Below, one piece after another: positions 1 through 7,962 of a DNA stretch of 8,432 nucleotides. This DNA is from a bacterium UBP17_UBA6191 (GTDB lineage Bacteria > Muiribacteriota > UBA6191), in assembly GCA_002422125.1 (NCBI GenBank), contig DITF01000008.1, forward strand, positions 1-8,432, read 5' to 3'. A program made the translations under genes and the position numbers. Positions within the stretch are counted from its first letter, which is position 1. Each line of letters begins with the position of its first letter. The notes beneath the pieces were generated by a model. It worked only from the letters and a program-made list of their open reading frames with translations, was not told the origin of the DNA and ran no database searches.

Positions 1-8
1 GGCACACA

Positions 9-3000
9 ATGCTAATATGCCGTTACTCCATATTTGCTATTTACTTATTTGTAATTGCTCAGGGATTGTCCATATTCGGTTGTTGCTCGACTTGCAGTAA
101 TTACGGTCTCAATATTGCGTTAGAGCCAACTGTCGATGTTCAACCCATCTTTCATGATGCTGGAAAGACCCTGTATAGAGCATTAATTGATAGAGGAAAC
201 ATGATATTCACACATCACCACCAGTTGCTTACATCAGGCAACTGCTCTGAAGGATATACTTGTCTGGATTTATATGACCAAGTGCCCCTTGAGACTGTGC
301 TGATTGAAGGGGTTTACCAGCATAGTGGGTACTCTACGCTTTTGTCATCTTCCGATTCTATAGACTACCAGTGGAGAATGATAGGTCCCCATGGTAATTG
401 CGGTGACAATATAGTGTATGGACCGGAAGGTACTCTTACTCTTCCAAAATGGATAAATAGTACTAGCATGTTGGCTATTGATACTGCAAATGACTTTGAC
501 TGTGGGGCAGCCACTAATCACATTATTCAAAGAAACGACCTAAAGCTGGCCAATCCTCCTGCAAACTGCTTGGCTCAGCTCCAGATAAAAGCAAATCATG
601 GGAGTGTAGTTTCCTTGGAACCTGGTGTCTTAGAAATTTTTCTGGATTTTGGCAAGGGTCCTGGGGGGCAAGATTTCAGCCGAGCCGTAAATTTAGATGG
701 TAATCACTTTGCAGGAATTAAAGGTATTAACAACTTGCAAATGTTTGGTGCTACCGTAGGAGAAGTGTACCTTAAACAGAGGGCTGGAATTAGCAGTATG
801 TTATCCTATGGCGAGGTTGGGGTATTGCATTTGGATAAAAAAGTCCGAGGTAAAAATATTAGACTAAATGATGTATTGGCTGGATATATCGGTAATCTTG
901 ATCTGAGTTCAGTGCTTACTCTGACTTCAGACAGCATTGCTTTGATACCAGCTCAAGTCCCTCAATTAATTCTTTATGATTCTACATTGGTGGTAGAAGA
1001 CATTTCTTACTATCTGACTCGGATTATTCACTCTACTAATTCGGACTTATTGTATCCCGGTGTCACCATTTCTAAACTAAATTGCCCTTCTAGATCAACA
1101 TTTGAGTTGAGTCAAGAGGCACTCAACGATTTTAGTGGCTGTCACTTTGAGAAATTAGTATCGGAAGATTCTGAATTTAGTGTTGAAAATAGCGAATATA
1201 TGGCTGAAGAAGCCAATTTTTTAACCCAAAATGCAGATTCCAGGCTAGTCATTCGTGACTCCACATTTCAGACAATTAACGCCGAGAATTATGATTCGAT
1301 CGTCTTGGATACCGTGGAGTTGACCTCAGCGAACTTTACACTGTCCCACGAAAATGTAATCACCAATCTACACAATTACACACCCATCTTTGAAACCCAG
1401 ATCCGAGCAGATAGTATAAGTAATTTGCGGGGTGATATCCAAGAGTTGCTCATTAGTCGACCTCTTATTTTACGGGGGGTTGCAGGTAACATCAATGCCT
1501 TCAGTGCTAACCATTCTGATTTATTGTTAACTGGGTTTGATGATGGTGCTTTGACAAAAATTAAGGGAGTCTTAGCTGGATTTGGCACAATTGAATTTGA
1601 GCCTAAATCAATTCTTATGGATGGTTCTGTTATTGCAAATTCCCAAGAAGTCTATTTTAATTATCATAATCTGAGCCGGGAATATGGCTCGCTGGTCTCC
1701 TTTCAAGCCTTGCCGCAGAATGTAGATATTCTGGGCTTGGAGCGTTGTTTTTCAAACCCATCAGCTATAGCTCATCTTCATTTTAATTTGCGTGAAAACG
1801 CAGTATCACGAGATTACTTACTTGAGTTTTCTCATGGAACGGTGGCTATTTCTAATGTGGATTCCGTTCATGTCTATACCCGGTGTCCCAATACCAGTAA
1901 ATTGGCAATGCTGTATAATCCAGATTTACCCAAACTTTGCCCAGCAAGAGGCTCACCAGTCCGGTTAGCTGACGGAGCATTCTTACATTCCGTTACAGAT
2001 CTCAGTTTGCCTACTCGGGAGAAGCCACTGAGCTTGCAAAGAGAGTATGTTTCAAATAGTGGGACTGTTTCGGCCTTTGGGGCCAAATGGGTTGCAGAAC
2101 ACTTTATAAATATGCAGATAACAGGAGCACCACATCATTCGATAATCGTCTATTGGAGTGATGCCACAGCCACTCATTTATACCCAGGTATGAGCGGAGA
2201 ATATAAAAGTGAAGATGGAGTTTGGTCTGCAAAATCATCTCATGGGCTAACCTCAGTGCAACTTAGTCATACGAATGGCCTACAATATCAATTTGCAGAT
2301 ATGCGTTCAAATTTATCTCCCGTCGTACCTAACTTGGTGCCAGTGCGTATGGAAGACTCGGGGGCTTATGTATTGGTTTATGGCTACGATAATCAAGGCC
2401 GGCTGAATTCTGTTCGAGAAGAGCTGAAAGTAAATCCATCTAGCTCTGGAAATCCAGAATTGATGTTCACCTATGGGCCAAACAGCCTAGTTGCATCAGC
2501 TTCATTTTTTGGCAGGCAAACCATATATTATGACCATGACCAATATGGCAGACTTTTGGCGGTGCGAAATAGCGAGGGCTTGCTGGAGGCTTATGAATAT
2601 TCGGACGACCGCTTTGCCTACAGCATCACCGGAATAGCAGGGCCTTATGGGGAAATTGTTGGTGCTGTGCAGTACAATGATCTACACCGAGTCACACATT
2701 TTTCTGTATATGGAGACTCTGGCGATCTTGAATATGATGAGTTAGGAGACTTTGTCCGTGAAATTAAGCACCGAGGAAACGATTCACAAACCATCGAGAT
2801 AGAATTTGTACACACCTACCAGGCTAAAAACTATCGTAGAATTACCCAGAATTTACTGATTGAGAACCAGACGGAATACAACGATGCCCGTCAGGTGTTA
2901 TCACAGCAGGATTCTTTAGGTAGACATGTAGTAATGAGCTATGATGAGCATGGGAATCAAACAATGCGAAAACATCTGCTTGTCACCCCAGAGGCTGAAA

Positions 3001-6000
3001 CTCCATATGAACAGCGACTGAATTCAGCGGGTCATACTGTATTAACCAGTTTTGTTTTGTTACCTCAGGGAAGCAAACCATCAGCCATGATTGTGTCCAG
3101 CCCAGATGGGGAGACTGTTATTACCTCTTATACATGGGATAATCATGGGCGCATACTGAGTGAAACTACAGGCTCTCGCAGGAAACTAATAGGTTATGAT
3201 TCGTTGGGTCGCTTGGAAACCGTGTATTTGCAAAAGCTTGATGAAGATTCACAGGTATTGGAATCTCAATTGGTTCAAGAAGTAACTTATGATGTTAGTG
3301 GTAGGATCTCCAGTGAATTTGGGGGTCAGTATGATGCGAATCATCAGAAAATTATCACTTTGTTCACTTGGGACATTTTCGGAAATTTGACCGAGAGGTT
3401 AGAGGGTGGTTCCAAGAAAACCACAATTGTGTACGATTCACAAAATCGCATTGTTCAGGAGATAACCGCAGACATTTTAAATCAAGCTTCTCCTTTGGTT
3501 AAAAGCTATAGCTGGGATCATTCGGGCAAGCTGCGAAAGGTTATTGGACCCGGAAATTATTATGTTGACTACTCATGGGATTCATTTGGCCGTCCCACGG
3601 GACAGGCGGATTCATTTGGTCGTGTAACGGTCTTTACATGGGATGCCTATGGCAGATTACTTCAGGAAACAGATCCAATGGGCTTTGTTAAAACCTATGA
3701 ATACGATGCTTTGGATCGTAAAATCGGGAGCGTTTACCCAGATAGCACACGCGCTGAAATCATATATGATGAAGTCGGTAATATTGTTCAGATGGTGTCT
3801 CCAGGTGGTAGAGTCCAATCCTTGGAATGGGACATTCTGAACCGTGTTTCTGCCAGAGAAACTCGGTTAGGATCGAGCACTCTAAGAACTGAAATAGTTT
3901 ACACAGTTGACGGACAGGTGGCTAGGGTTCAGACCCCAGATGGCTTGGTGCATAAAAAGCAGTATTCAGCCGTTAGAGAACTAATGTCTGAAACGATTGA
4001 GAGCCAGGCTTCAGGTATTTTTCAAACCCGAAGTTATGAGCGTGATTTAAGAGGCACTGTGATCCAGGAGGATTTTTCGTCTCTTGTGACGCAAATAGAA
4101 CCAGGCTGGAATACAGGCATTCAAATATTTACCGACCCAGGTGGAATTGTTAACCGAAGACATCTGGACAGATTCGCACAGGTTTCTAATCAGGTGGATG
4201 GAAACGGTGCGACCATTTCAAGGGAACGCGATGGCATGGGAAGAATCTTGAGGGAGACTCTTCCTGATGGCACATATCGTACCTTTGCTTGGGATGACAG
4301 GTCTCGCTTGTCGGCAGAAATGAGCTTTGATTCCGATCAGCAGGTTCTTAATTCCATTAGCCATGAATACAACCAGGCAGATCAAGTCATTAAAACAAGC
4401 TATTTTGATCACCAGAGTCAACAGACGATTTTTGTTTATCGTGAATGGGATAAGCTAGGTAGGCCCGTGTATATTCGGGAGGAACCTGAAATGAGAGAGT
4501 CATTTTATCTTTGGGATCCAATGGGACGCATGAAATCTGAATCTTATCCATTTTTGAATCGTCGCTTACATCACAGCTATGACGCAGACGGCAACCTTAT
4601 TAGCACCATAGTAGAGGATTTACAAACCGGGCTTGGCTGGATGATGAGTTACACTTGGGATGAACTCGGGCGGTTGCTGAGTGCGTACACGGACTTTGCG
4701 GGTCAGATAAACATTGTTTGGCATGATCAAATGGCTACCGAGGCCGAAACTTTAAGAAAAGAAATTCATTGGCCTTCTGGCCTTAAGGCCCAGTACTTTG
4801 AGGATGGCTTGGGCAGGCAGACAAAAATTATCCATCGCGATTCCAGCGACTCGATCTTGATGGAACAGGAATATACCTGGAGTACTCAAGATCGACTTGT
4901 TTCCCATGCTGTGGACAATGATTTTCAAAGTCGGGTAAAACTATACACCTATGATGATTCTGGCCGACTAACTCAGGCTTCTCTGACGGGACATAACAAT
5001 TCCAGTTTAAATACTATGATTTCATACACCTATGATAACAATCACAACCTGGTGAGTCGTACCAACTCGGGAAACTCACTGCATGACATCCAGATTCAGG
5101 GTAAGCCTCAGTGGCCGGATAGGATTTCAGGCATTGCTCACCCGGCACTTCCCCCAGCAGCCCACAATTGGCTTTCTCAACTTCCGGCTGCAAAAACAGA
5201 TCCTCTAGGCCGCAGTCTTTATGGAAGTGGAGTAACCGACTCGGCATTACACCACCGAAGCTATGAGTGGGACGCTATGTCAAGACTGGCAAAGTTGGAG
5301 GTAAATTCACTGTCGCTAATGGTGGCGCAATCCCAACCAGAAATCAGTCAGCAGTACAGTTATTATCCAGGTTCGCGCTTACGGTCTGGAAGTGTACATC
5401 AGAGCCAAACTGGGGAAAAAATTTCCTGGGTTTTGCGTCAAAACCAAAGGGAAATAGAGGGTTTAGATGATATTAAAACTTCGGTATACAGAGCGCTATA
5501 CAATCCTTCCGCCTGGGATGAACGCTTTGGAGTCATCCTCTCGGATTCTGGCTTAATTGATTGGGAAAGTGACTCCATTTATTTTCTGACGGATCTACAG
5601 GCTACGGTTCAGTCTCCTACTGTCCCTAACCCAGCCACTGGAGAATCTATCCCTGCGGTTTCCTTAAGCACTTCCTTGGAAATGGATCCTTACGGTGTCC
5701 CTTTGGTTGATCTGCCTCCTAGTATGGCTAAAACTCTATTTTCCTTCCAGGGCCGTCCCCATACTTTAGCTGGAATTTATGACTTTCGGGCCCGTGCCTA
5801 TGACTCCTGTACTGGTCGTTTCCTCCAGCCAGATCCCATGCGTGATGGCTCAAACTGGACTATGTTTACTGGTGGGAAACCTACTTTGGCGACGGACCCC
5901 AGTGGGTATGTTGCCAATCGTCCACTAGAAACTTGGCCGGATGAAACGGAGCATGGATTTGGTGGGAATTATGTAGATGTCCTAATAGGCGAATTCCGAG

Positions 6001-6455
6001 GACTTACTACGCCCGGTCATGCGGCCATTGGTGTTCAGTATGAAGGAACATACTCTATTTTCACATTTAACAAATTGGATTCCCGGCCACTTGACCATCA
6101 TCAGCCAGAGAATTATTTAAAATACGATCATGATTTCAGACATACATATAGCTATACTTTAAACGCCGCAGATGTTGACCCTGAAAGGGTTCTGAATACA
6201 CTGAGAAACTACCCTGGTGTGGGGTACAATGTTTTCACGAATAATTGTGCTGTTTCTTCTAGTAGAGGTTTGCAAGCGGGTGGTTTAGATATTGGTACTT
6301 CTTATACGGCCCAAGGTTTGGAACATAGCTTAAAACTTATAGACCAGTTCCGAAGAACTCATGGGGGAGCAAGAACGGGTTTAAACCCTTTGATTATAGA
6401 TCGGAAGATTCATCCTCCTACCTATAAACAACCAGTCCATGAAAAACTTTTTTAG
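9..6455 (+). CDS. Secreted Rhs/YD-repeat polymorphic toxin with permuted papain-like C-terminal tip
   Basis: This is an Rhs-family polymorphic toxin of 2148 residues. Residues 1-24 look like a Sec signal peptide: Arg5, then a hydrophobic stretch to about residue 23, followed by Cys25-Cys26. Residues about 30-640 are beta-rich with no YD motifs and I do not recognise them; the short alternating hydrophobic strands resemble a beta-helix. Residues about 648-760 match the usual entry to an Rhs core, with the pattern SPVxxxDGxF, DLSLP and then LQREY. From about 790 to 1757 there are some thirty YD repeats of the form xYDxxGRL, many with Trp in place of Tyr. The core ends with RARAYDSCTGRFLQPDP (residues 1927-1943) and DPSGY (1963-1967). 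By family knowledge the core forms a shell around the toxin, and the variable tip after DPSGY is the effector. No PAAR or VgrG domain is seen, so Sec-dependent export is inferred. The gene overlaps the next one by 17 bases. The start codon is uncertain because only 8 upstream bases are visible. Confidence 0.93.
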   Translation: MLICRYSIFAIYLFVIAQGLSIFGCCSTCSNYGLNIALEPTVDVQPIFHDAGKTLYRALIDRGNMIFTHHHQLLTSGNCSEGYTCLDLYDQVPLETVLIEGVYQHSGYSTLLSSSDSIDYQWRMIGPHGNCGDNIVYGPEGTLTLPKWINSTSMLAIDTANDFDCGAATNHIIQRNDLKLANPPANCLAQLQIKANHGSVVSLEPGVLEIFLDFGKGPGGQDFSRAVNLDGNHFAGIKGINNLQMFGATVGEVYLKQRAGISSMLSYGEVGVLHLDKKVRGKNIRLNDVLAGYIGNLDLSSVLTLTSDSIALIPAQVPQLILYDSTLVVEDISYYLTRIIHSTNSDLLYPGVTISKLNCPSRSTFELSQEALNDFSGCHFEKLVSEDSEFSVENSEYMAEEANFLTQNADSRLVIRDSTFQTINAENYDSIVLDTVELTSANFTLSHENVITNLHNYTPIFETQIRADSISNLRGDIQELLISRPLILRGVAGNINAFSANHSDLLLTGFDDGALTKIKGVLAGFGTIEFEPKSILMDGSVIANSQEVYFNYHNLSREYGSLVSFQALPQNVDILGLERCFSNPSAIAHLHFNLRENAVSRDYLLEFSHGTVAISNVDSVHVYTRCPNTSKLAMLYNPDLPKLCPARGSPVRLADGAFLHSVTDLSLPTREKPLSLQREYVSNSGTVSAFGAKWVAEHFINMQITGAPHHSIIVYWSDATATHLYPGMSGEYKSEDGVWSAKSSHGLTSVQLSHTNGLQYQFADMRSNLSPVVPNLVPVRMEDSGAYVLVYGYDNQGRLNSVREELKVNPSSSGNPELMFTYGPNSLVASASFFGRQTIYYDHDQYGRLLAVRNSEGLLEAYEYSDDRFAYSITGIAGPYGEIVGAVQYNDLHRVTHFSVYGDSGDLEYDELGDFVREIKHRGNDSQTIEIEFVHTYQAKNYRRITQNLLIENQTEYNDARQVLSQQDSLGRHVVMSYDEHGNQTMRKHLLVTPEAETPYEQRLNSAGHTVLTSFVLLPQGSKPSAMIVSSPDGETVITSYTWDNHGRILSETTGSRRKLIGYDSLGRLETVYLQKLDEDSQVLESQLVQEVTYDVSGRISSEFGGQYDANHQKIITLFTWDIFGNLTERLEGGSKKTTIVYDSQNRIVQEITADILNQASPLVKSYSWDHSGKLRKVIGPGNYYVDYSWDSFGRPTGQADSFGRVTVFTWDAYGRLLQETDPMGFVKTYEYDALDRKIGSVYPDSTRAEIIYDEVGNIVQMVSPGGRVQSLEWDILNRVSARETRLGSSTLRTEIVYTVDGQVARVQTPDGLVHKKQYSAVRELMSETIESQASGIFQTRSYERDLRGTVIQEDFSSLVTQIEPGWNTGIQIFTDPGGIVNRRHLDRFAQVSNQVDGNGATISRERDGMGRILRETLPDGTYRTFAWDDRSRLSAEMSFDSDQQVLNSISHEYNQADQVIKTSYFDHQSQQTIFVYREWDKLGRPVYIREEPEMRESFYLWDPMGRMKSESYPFLNRRLHHSYDADGNLISTIVEDLQTGLGWMMSYTWDELGRLLSAYTDFAGQINIVWHDQMATEAETLRKEIHWPSGLKAQYFEDGLGRQTKIIHRDSSDSILMEQEYTWSTQDRLVSHAVDNDFQSRVKLYTYDDSGRLTQASLTGHNNSSLNTMISYTYDNNHNLVSRTNSGNSLHDIQIQGKPQWPDRISGIAHPALPPAAHNWLSQLPAAKTDPLGRSLYGSGVTDSALHHRSYEWDAMSRLAKLEVNSLSLMVAQSQPEISQQYSYYPGSRLRSGSVHQSQTGEKISWVLRQNQREIEGLDDIKTSVYRALYNPSAWDERFGVILSDSGLIDWESDSIYFLTDLQATVQSPTVPNPATGESIPAVSLSTSLEMDPYGVPLVDLPPSMAKTLFSFQGRPHTLAGIYDFRARAYDSCTGRFLQPDPMRDGSNWTMFTGGKPTLATDPSGYVANRPLETWPDETEHGFGGNYVDVLIGEFRGLTTPGHAAIGVQYEGTYSIFTFNKLDSRPLDHHQPENYLKYDHDFRHTYSYTLNAADVDPERVLNTLRNYPGVGYNVFTNNCAVSSSRGLQAGGLDIGTSYTAQGLEHSLKLIDQFRRTHGGARTGLNPLIIDRKIHPPTYKQPVHEKLF
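5895..5912 (+). repeat. Rhs junction direct repeat, copy 1
   Basis: The sequence is GACCCCAGTGGGTATGTT, encoding DPSGYV at the end of the Rhs core. The first 15 bases are identical in all three copies (5895, 6887, 7965). Copy 1 and copy 2 share 18 bases without a gap. If one extra G in copy 1 is skipped, the match continues through CCAATC. The core/tip boundary lies here. Confidence 0.93.
5910..6452 (+). other. Rhs C-terminal toxin domain CT1 (residues 1968-2148), permuted NlpC/P60-LRAT-like
   Basis: This is the variable tip downstream of the core-ending DPSGY, 181 residues long. Two motifs stand out. TPGHAAIGV puts a His at residue 2004, followed by beta-strand-like sequence. YNVFTNNCA puts a Cys at 2080, followed by a helix ending in LQAGGL. 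A His-first, Cys-second order with an NC motif is typical of circularly permuted papain-like enzymes (LRAT, PPPDE, YiiX and DUF4105-type groups), which include peptidases, amidases and acyltransferases. I infer a Cys-His hydrolase or acyltransferase toxin. The exported candidate immunity protein next door suggests it works in the periplasm, for example on peptidoglycan or lipid. The substrate cannot be read from the sequence. The basic end (RRTHGGARTG, then a KIHPPTYKQP stretch) has no recognisable role. Confidence 0.65.
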
Positions 6456-6855
6456 TAATAAGGTTTTGTGGATTTGCCTATTTCTGATTGGCTTGCATTT
6501 TTTTATTCCGGCTTTTGGAGCAGGAATTGCAACAAAAAAATCTAGAATTCGAGCCTGTCAACATGATATGGCAAGATTGACGGTCGACCATTTTGATGTA
6601 GATAGCCAAAAACATGAGTTTAGTTTGAGGGGTGAATTTAAGCGTGGTTTTGGTTTAATGAATCGTTATTTACTGGATACATGCGGCAATATTTGGTGTT
6701 CTGTGCATGGAGTTGTAAAAGAAGGAGAGTGCAAGCCCTGCCCGAATTCAAACTGTGATGTAGAGGTCAAAACTGCAAGAGACATTCATACTAGGGAAAC
6801 GAGCTACAAATATTTGTACCTGAGATTCTATTTCCCTTCTTTGACGGGTGAGTAA
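6439..6855 (+). CDS. Probable exported immunity protein for CT1
   Basis: I do not recognise this 138-residue protein as a named family. It has a clear signal peptide: Lys2 and Lys8, a hydrophobic core at residues 9-24 and a plausible cleavage after AFG at about residue 27. The mature part has six cysteines (40, 82, 87, 98, 101 and 106), four of them close together in a CGNIWC...CKPC...C pattern, which suits disulphide bonds in the periplasm. Its start lies 17 bases inside the end of the Rhs gene and lacks an obvious Shine-Dalgarno sequence, so translational coupling is likely. A small gene directly after an Rhs tip is normally the cognate immunity gene. An exported product fits protection against a toxin acting in the periplasm. 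The immunity role is inferred from position only. Confidence 0.72.
   Translation: MKNFFSNKVLWICLFLIGLHFFIPAFGAGIATKKSRIRACQHDMARLTVDHFDVDSQKHEFSLRGEFKRGFGLMNRYLLDTCGNIWCSVHGVVKEGECKPCPNSNCDVEVKTARDIHTRETSYKYLYLRFYFPSLTGE
6847..6852 (+). promoter_or_regulatory. Probable ribosome binding site deciding the CT2 start
   Basis: GGTGAG ends 7 bases before ATG 6860 and lies within the last codons of the CT1 immunity gene. It favours ATG 6860 over the in-frame GTG at 6848, which has no Shine-Dalgarno sequence before it. Confidence 0.5.
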
Positions 6856-6859
6856 AAAA

Positions 6860-7441
6860 ATGTGGCTAAATTGTTCGGTATTTGTTGACCCCAGTGGGTA
6901 TGTTCCAATCCCTGCGATTGTTGCTGGGGCTGTAGCTTCAGCTTCCGCTGGGTATGCCGCATTTAAGCTGTATCCAAATAAAGGTCGTGCTGACGGAAAA
7001 TGGAACACGGCTACATTTGTGGATCATTACTGGTCAGGTGGTGCACAGAGCGCAAATCTTGGTGCGATTGGGCTAGCTGAACAATTTGAGAATCATCCCA
7101 ATGTTCAGAATGCTGCACAAGATGCCTTTAAACGAGGAATGAAAAGATCTGGCTCAGCATCATTTGAATATGAAGATGGAATCTCTCCAATATTGAATAC
7201 AAATGTTGAAGAGTTTTCTGAACTATTTTCTATCGGCAAAAGCTCTTTTTTTAATCGGTTCATGAAGTGTGATGGAATCGAATGTGTTGGGCACTTTGAG
7301 ATAACAGATATGTTTAAAGATCCATTAGATGGCGAACGATTCATTGGGAAAGAGATTGAGCTTTATTTTTCAGAAAAGTACCCAATCAATCATCGCTTTG
7401 AAATGAGATTTCCAATGTCTGGATTAAATCAATGCGAATAA
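6860..7441 (+). CDS. Orphan Rhs C-terminal tip CT2 with its own short start
   Basis: This reading frame restarts with only nine residues before repeating the core junction DPSGYV. It then carries a tip unrelated to CT1. Right after the junction is an Ala/Gly-rich hydrophobic segment of about 22 residues (IPAIVAGAVASASAGYAAF), which could insert into or span a membrane. A segment with YWSGGAQSANLGAIGL follows, and the C-terminal part contains FEITDMFKDPLDG. I cannot assign a toxin family. ATG 6860 is chosen because GGTGAG lies 7 bases upstream; an in-frame GTG at 6848 would add four residues and overlap the preceding gene. There is no signal peptide and no YD repeat, so as it stands it cannot be exported like the full Rhs protein. 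It is best read as a silent or displaced toxin tip that could be swapped onto the core. It overlaps the next gene by 10 bases. Confidence 0.75.
   Translation: MWLNCSVFVDPSGYVPIPAIVAGAVASASAGYAAFKLYPNKGRADGKWNTATFVDHYWSGGAQSANLGAIGLAEQFENHPNVQNAAQDAFKRGMKRSGSASFEYEDGISPILNTNVEEFSELFSIGKSSFFNRFMKCDGIECVGHFEITDMFKDPLDGERFIGKEIELYFSEKYPINHRFEMRFPMSGLNQCE
6885..6904 (+). repeat. Rhs junction direct repeat, copy 2 (start of CT2)
   Basis: The sequence is TTGACCCCAGTGGGTATGTT, read as VDPSGYV. It shares 18 bases with copy 1 and 17 bases (TTGACCCCAGTGGGTAT) with copy 3, so it links the two. Codon phase is the same as in copy 1, so a crossover would join CT2 in frame to the Rhs core. Distance from copy 1 is 992 bases, which is exactly one toxin/immunity module. 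Confidence 0.93.
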
Positions 7442-7914
7442 TAGTCTGGCTATTTATGATTGTGGTTTGGGTTCTGGTTCCATTAGTACTGTATAGTCTG
7501 CATCTCGGTGGGGAATGGGATCGAACATTCACAGGAGGGGTATATATAGAGAGCATCGACTCCTGTCACAGAAATTTTTGGTTTCCCAAATGTATACCTC
7601 GCGATTATCGCAAAGAGCATGTTTCTGCATATAATTACACAGGCCAGTATGTATATGGGCAAATGCGGAAGTATTCACATGATACGGAAAAGAAGTCAGA
7701 TAATTTCTTGAAAACACGGTATACCGAGTGTCATTTTAGCTCTACTAGCTATTTTATGCTTAATCTGGAACAACTGAATTTTATCTACTTCGATTCCTAC
7801 CAAGAATTTCTCACAAAGCTACAGGAGCTAAATTTGTCACCTGAGCTTAAATGGTCGAGATGGTACTGGGATGAAGAGAAACAGCGGGTTATTGAGAATA
7901 GATGGGATCATTAA
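7432..7914 (+). CDS. Probable membrane-anchored immunity protein for CT2
   Basis: This 160-residue protein has no family I recognise. The N-terminus is Arg2 followed by one strongly hydrophobic segment at residues 3-23 (IIVWLFMIVVWVLVPLVLYSL) with no good cleavage site, so it is probably a signal anchor with the rest outside the inner membrane. The remainder is soluble-looking and rich in aromatic residues, with Cys45 and Cys54 and a Trp-rich end (KWSRWYWDEE). The start codon lies inside the last codons of CT2 (10-base overlap), so the two are likely translated together. Position directly behind a tip module makes it the probable cognate immunity protein. A membrane anchor fits a toxin acting at the membrane or in the periplasm, in line with the hydrophobic stretch in CT2. 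The role is inferred from context. Confidence 0.7.
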   Translation: MRIIVWLFMIVVWVLVPLVLYSLHLGGEWDRTFTGGVYIESIDSCHRNFWFPKCIPRDYRKEHVSAYNYTGQYVYGQMRKYSHDTEKKSDNFLKTRYTECHFSSTSYFMLNLEQLNFIYFDSYQEFLTKLQELNLSPELKWSRWYWDEEKQRVIENRWDH

Positions 7915-7962
7915 TGGTGATTGAGTCAAATGCCCTATGTGGCACGGCTACAAACATCCCCT

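Noticed and set aside
69..86. Lipobox at the Rhs N-terminus (IFGCC)
   Set aside because: Phe at the -2 position and the lack of a standard LAGC-type pattern make lipid attachment doubtful, so only a signal peptide is claimed.
3578..3622. Near-identical pair GGATTCATTTGG at 3578 and 3608
   Set aside because: It is 30 bases apart and explained by two adjacent DSFGR units of the YD-repeat protein.
3643..3840. Open frame in the +1 register inside the Rhs gene, and a similar one at 5267-5470
   Set aside because: Both lie fully inside strong YD-repeat coding sequence and show no recognisable protein or ribosome binding site.
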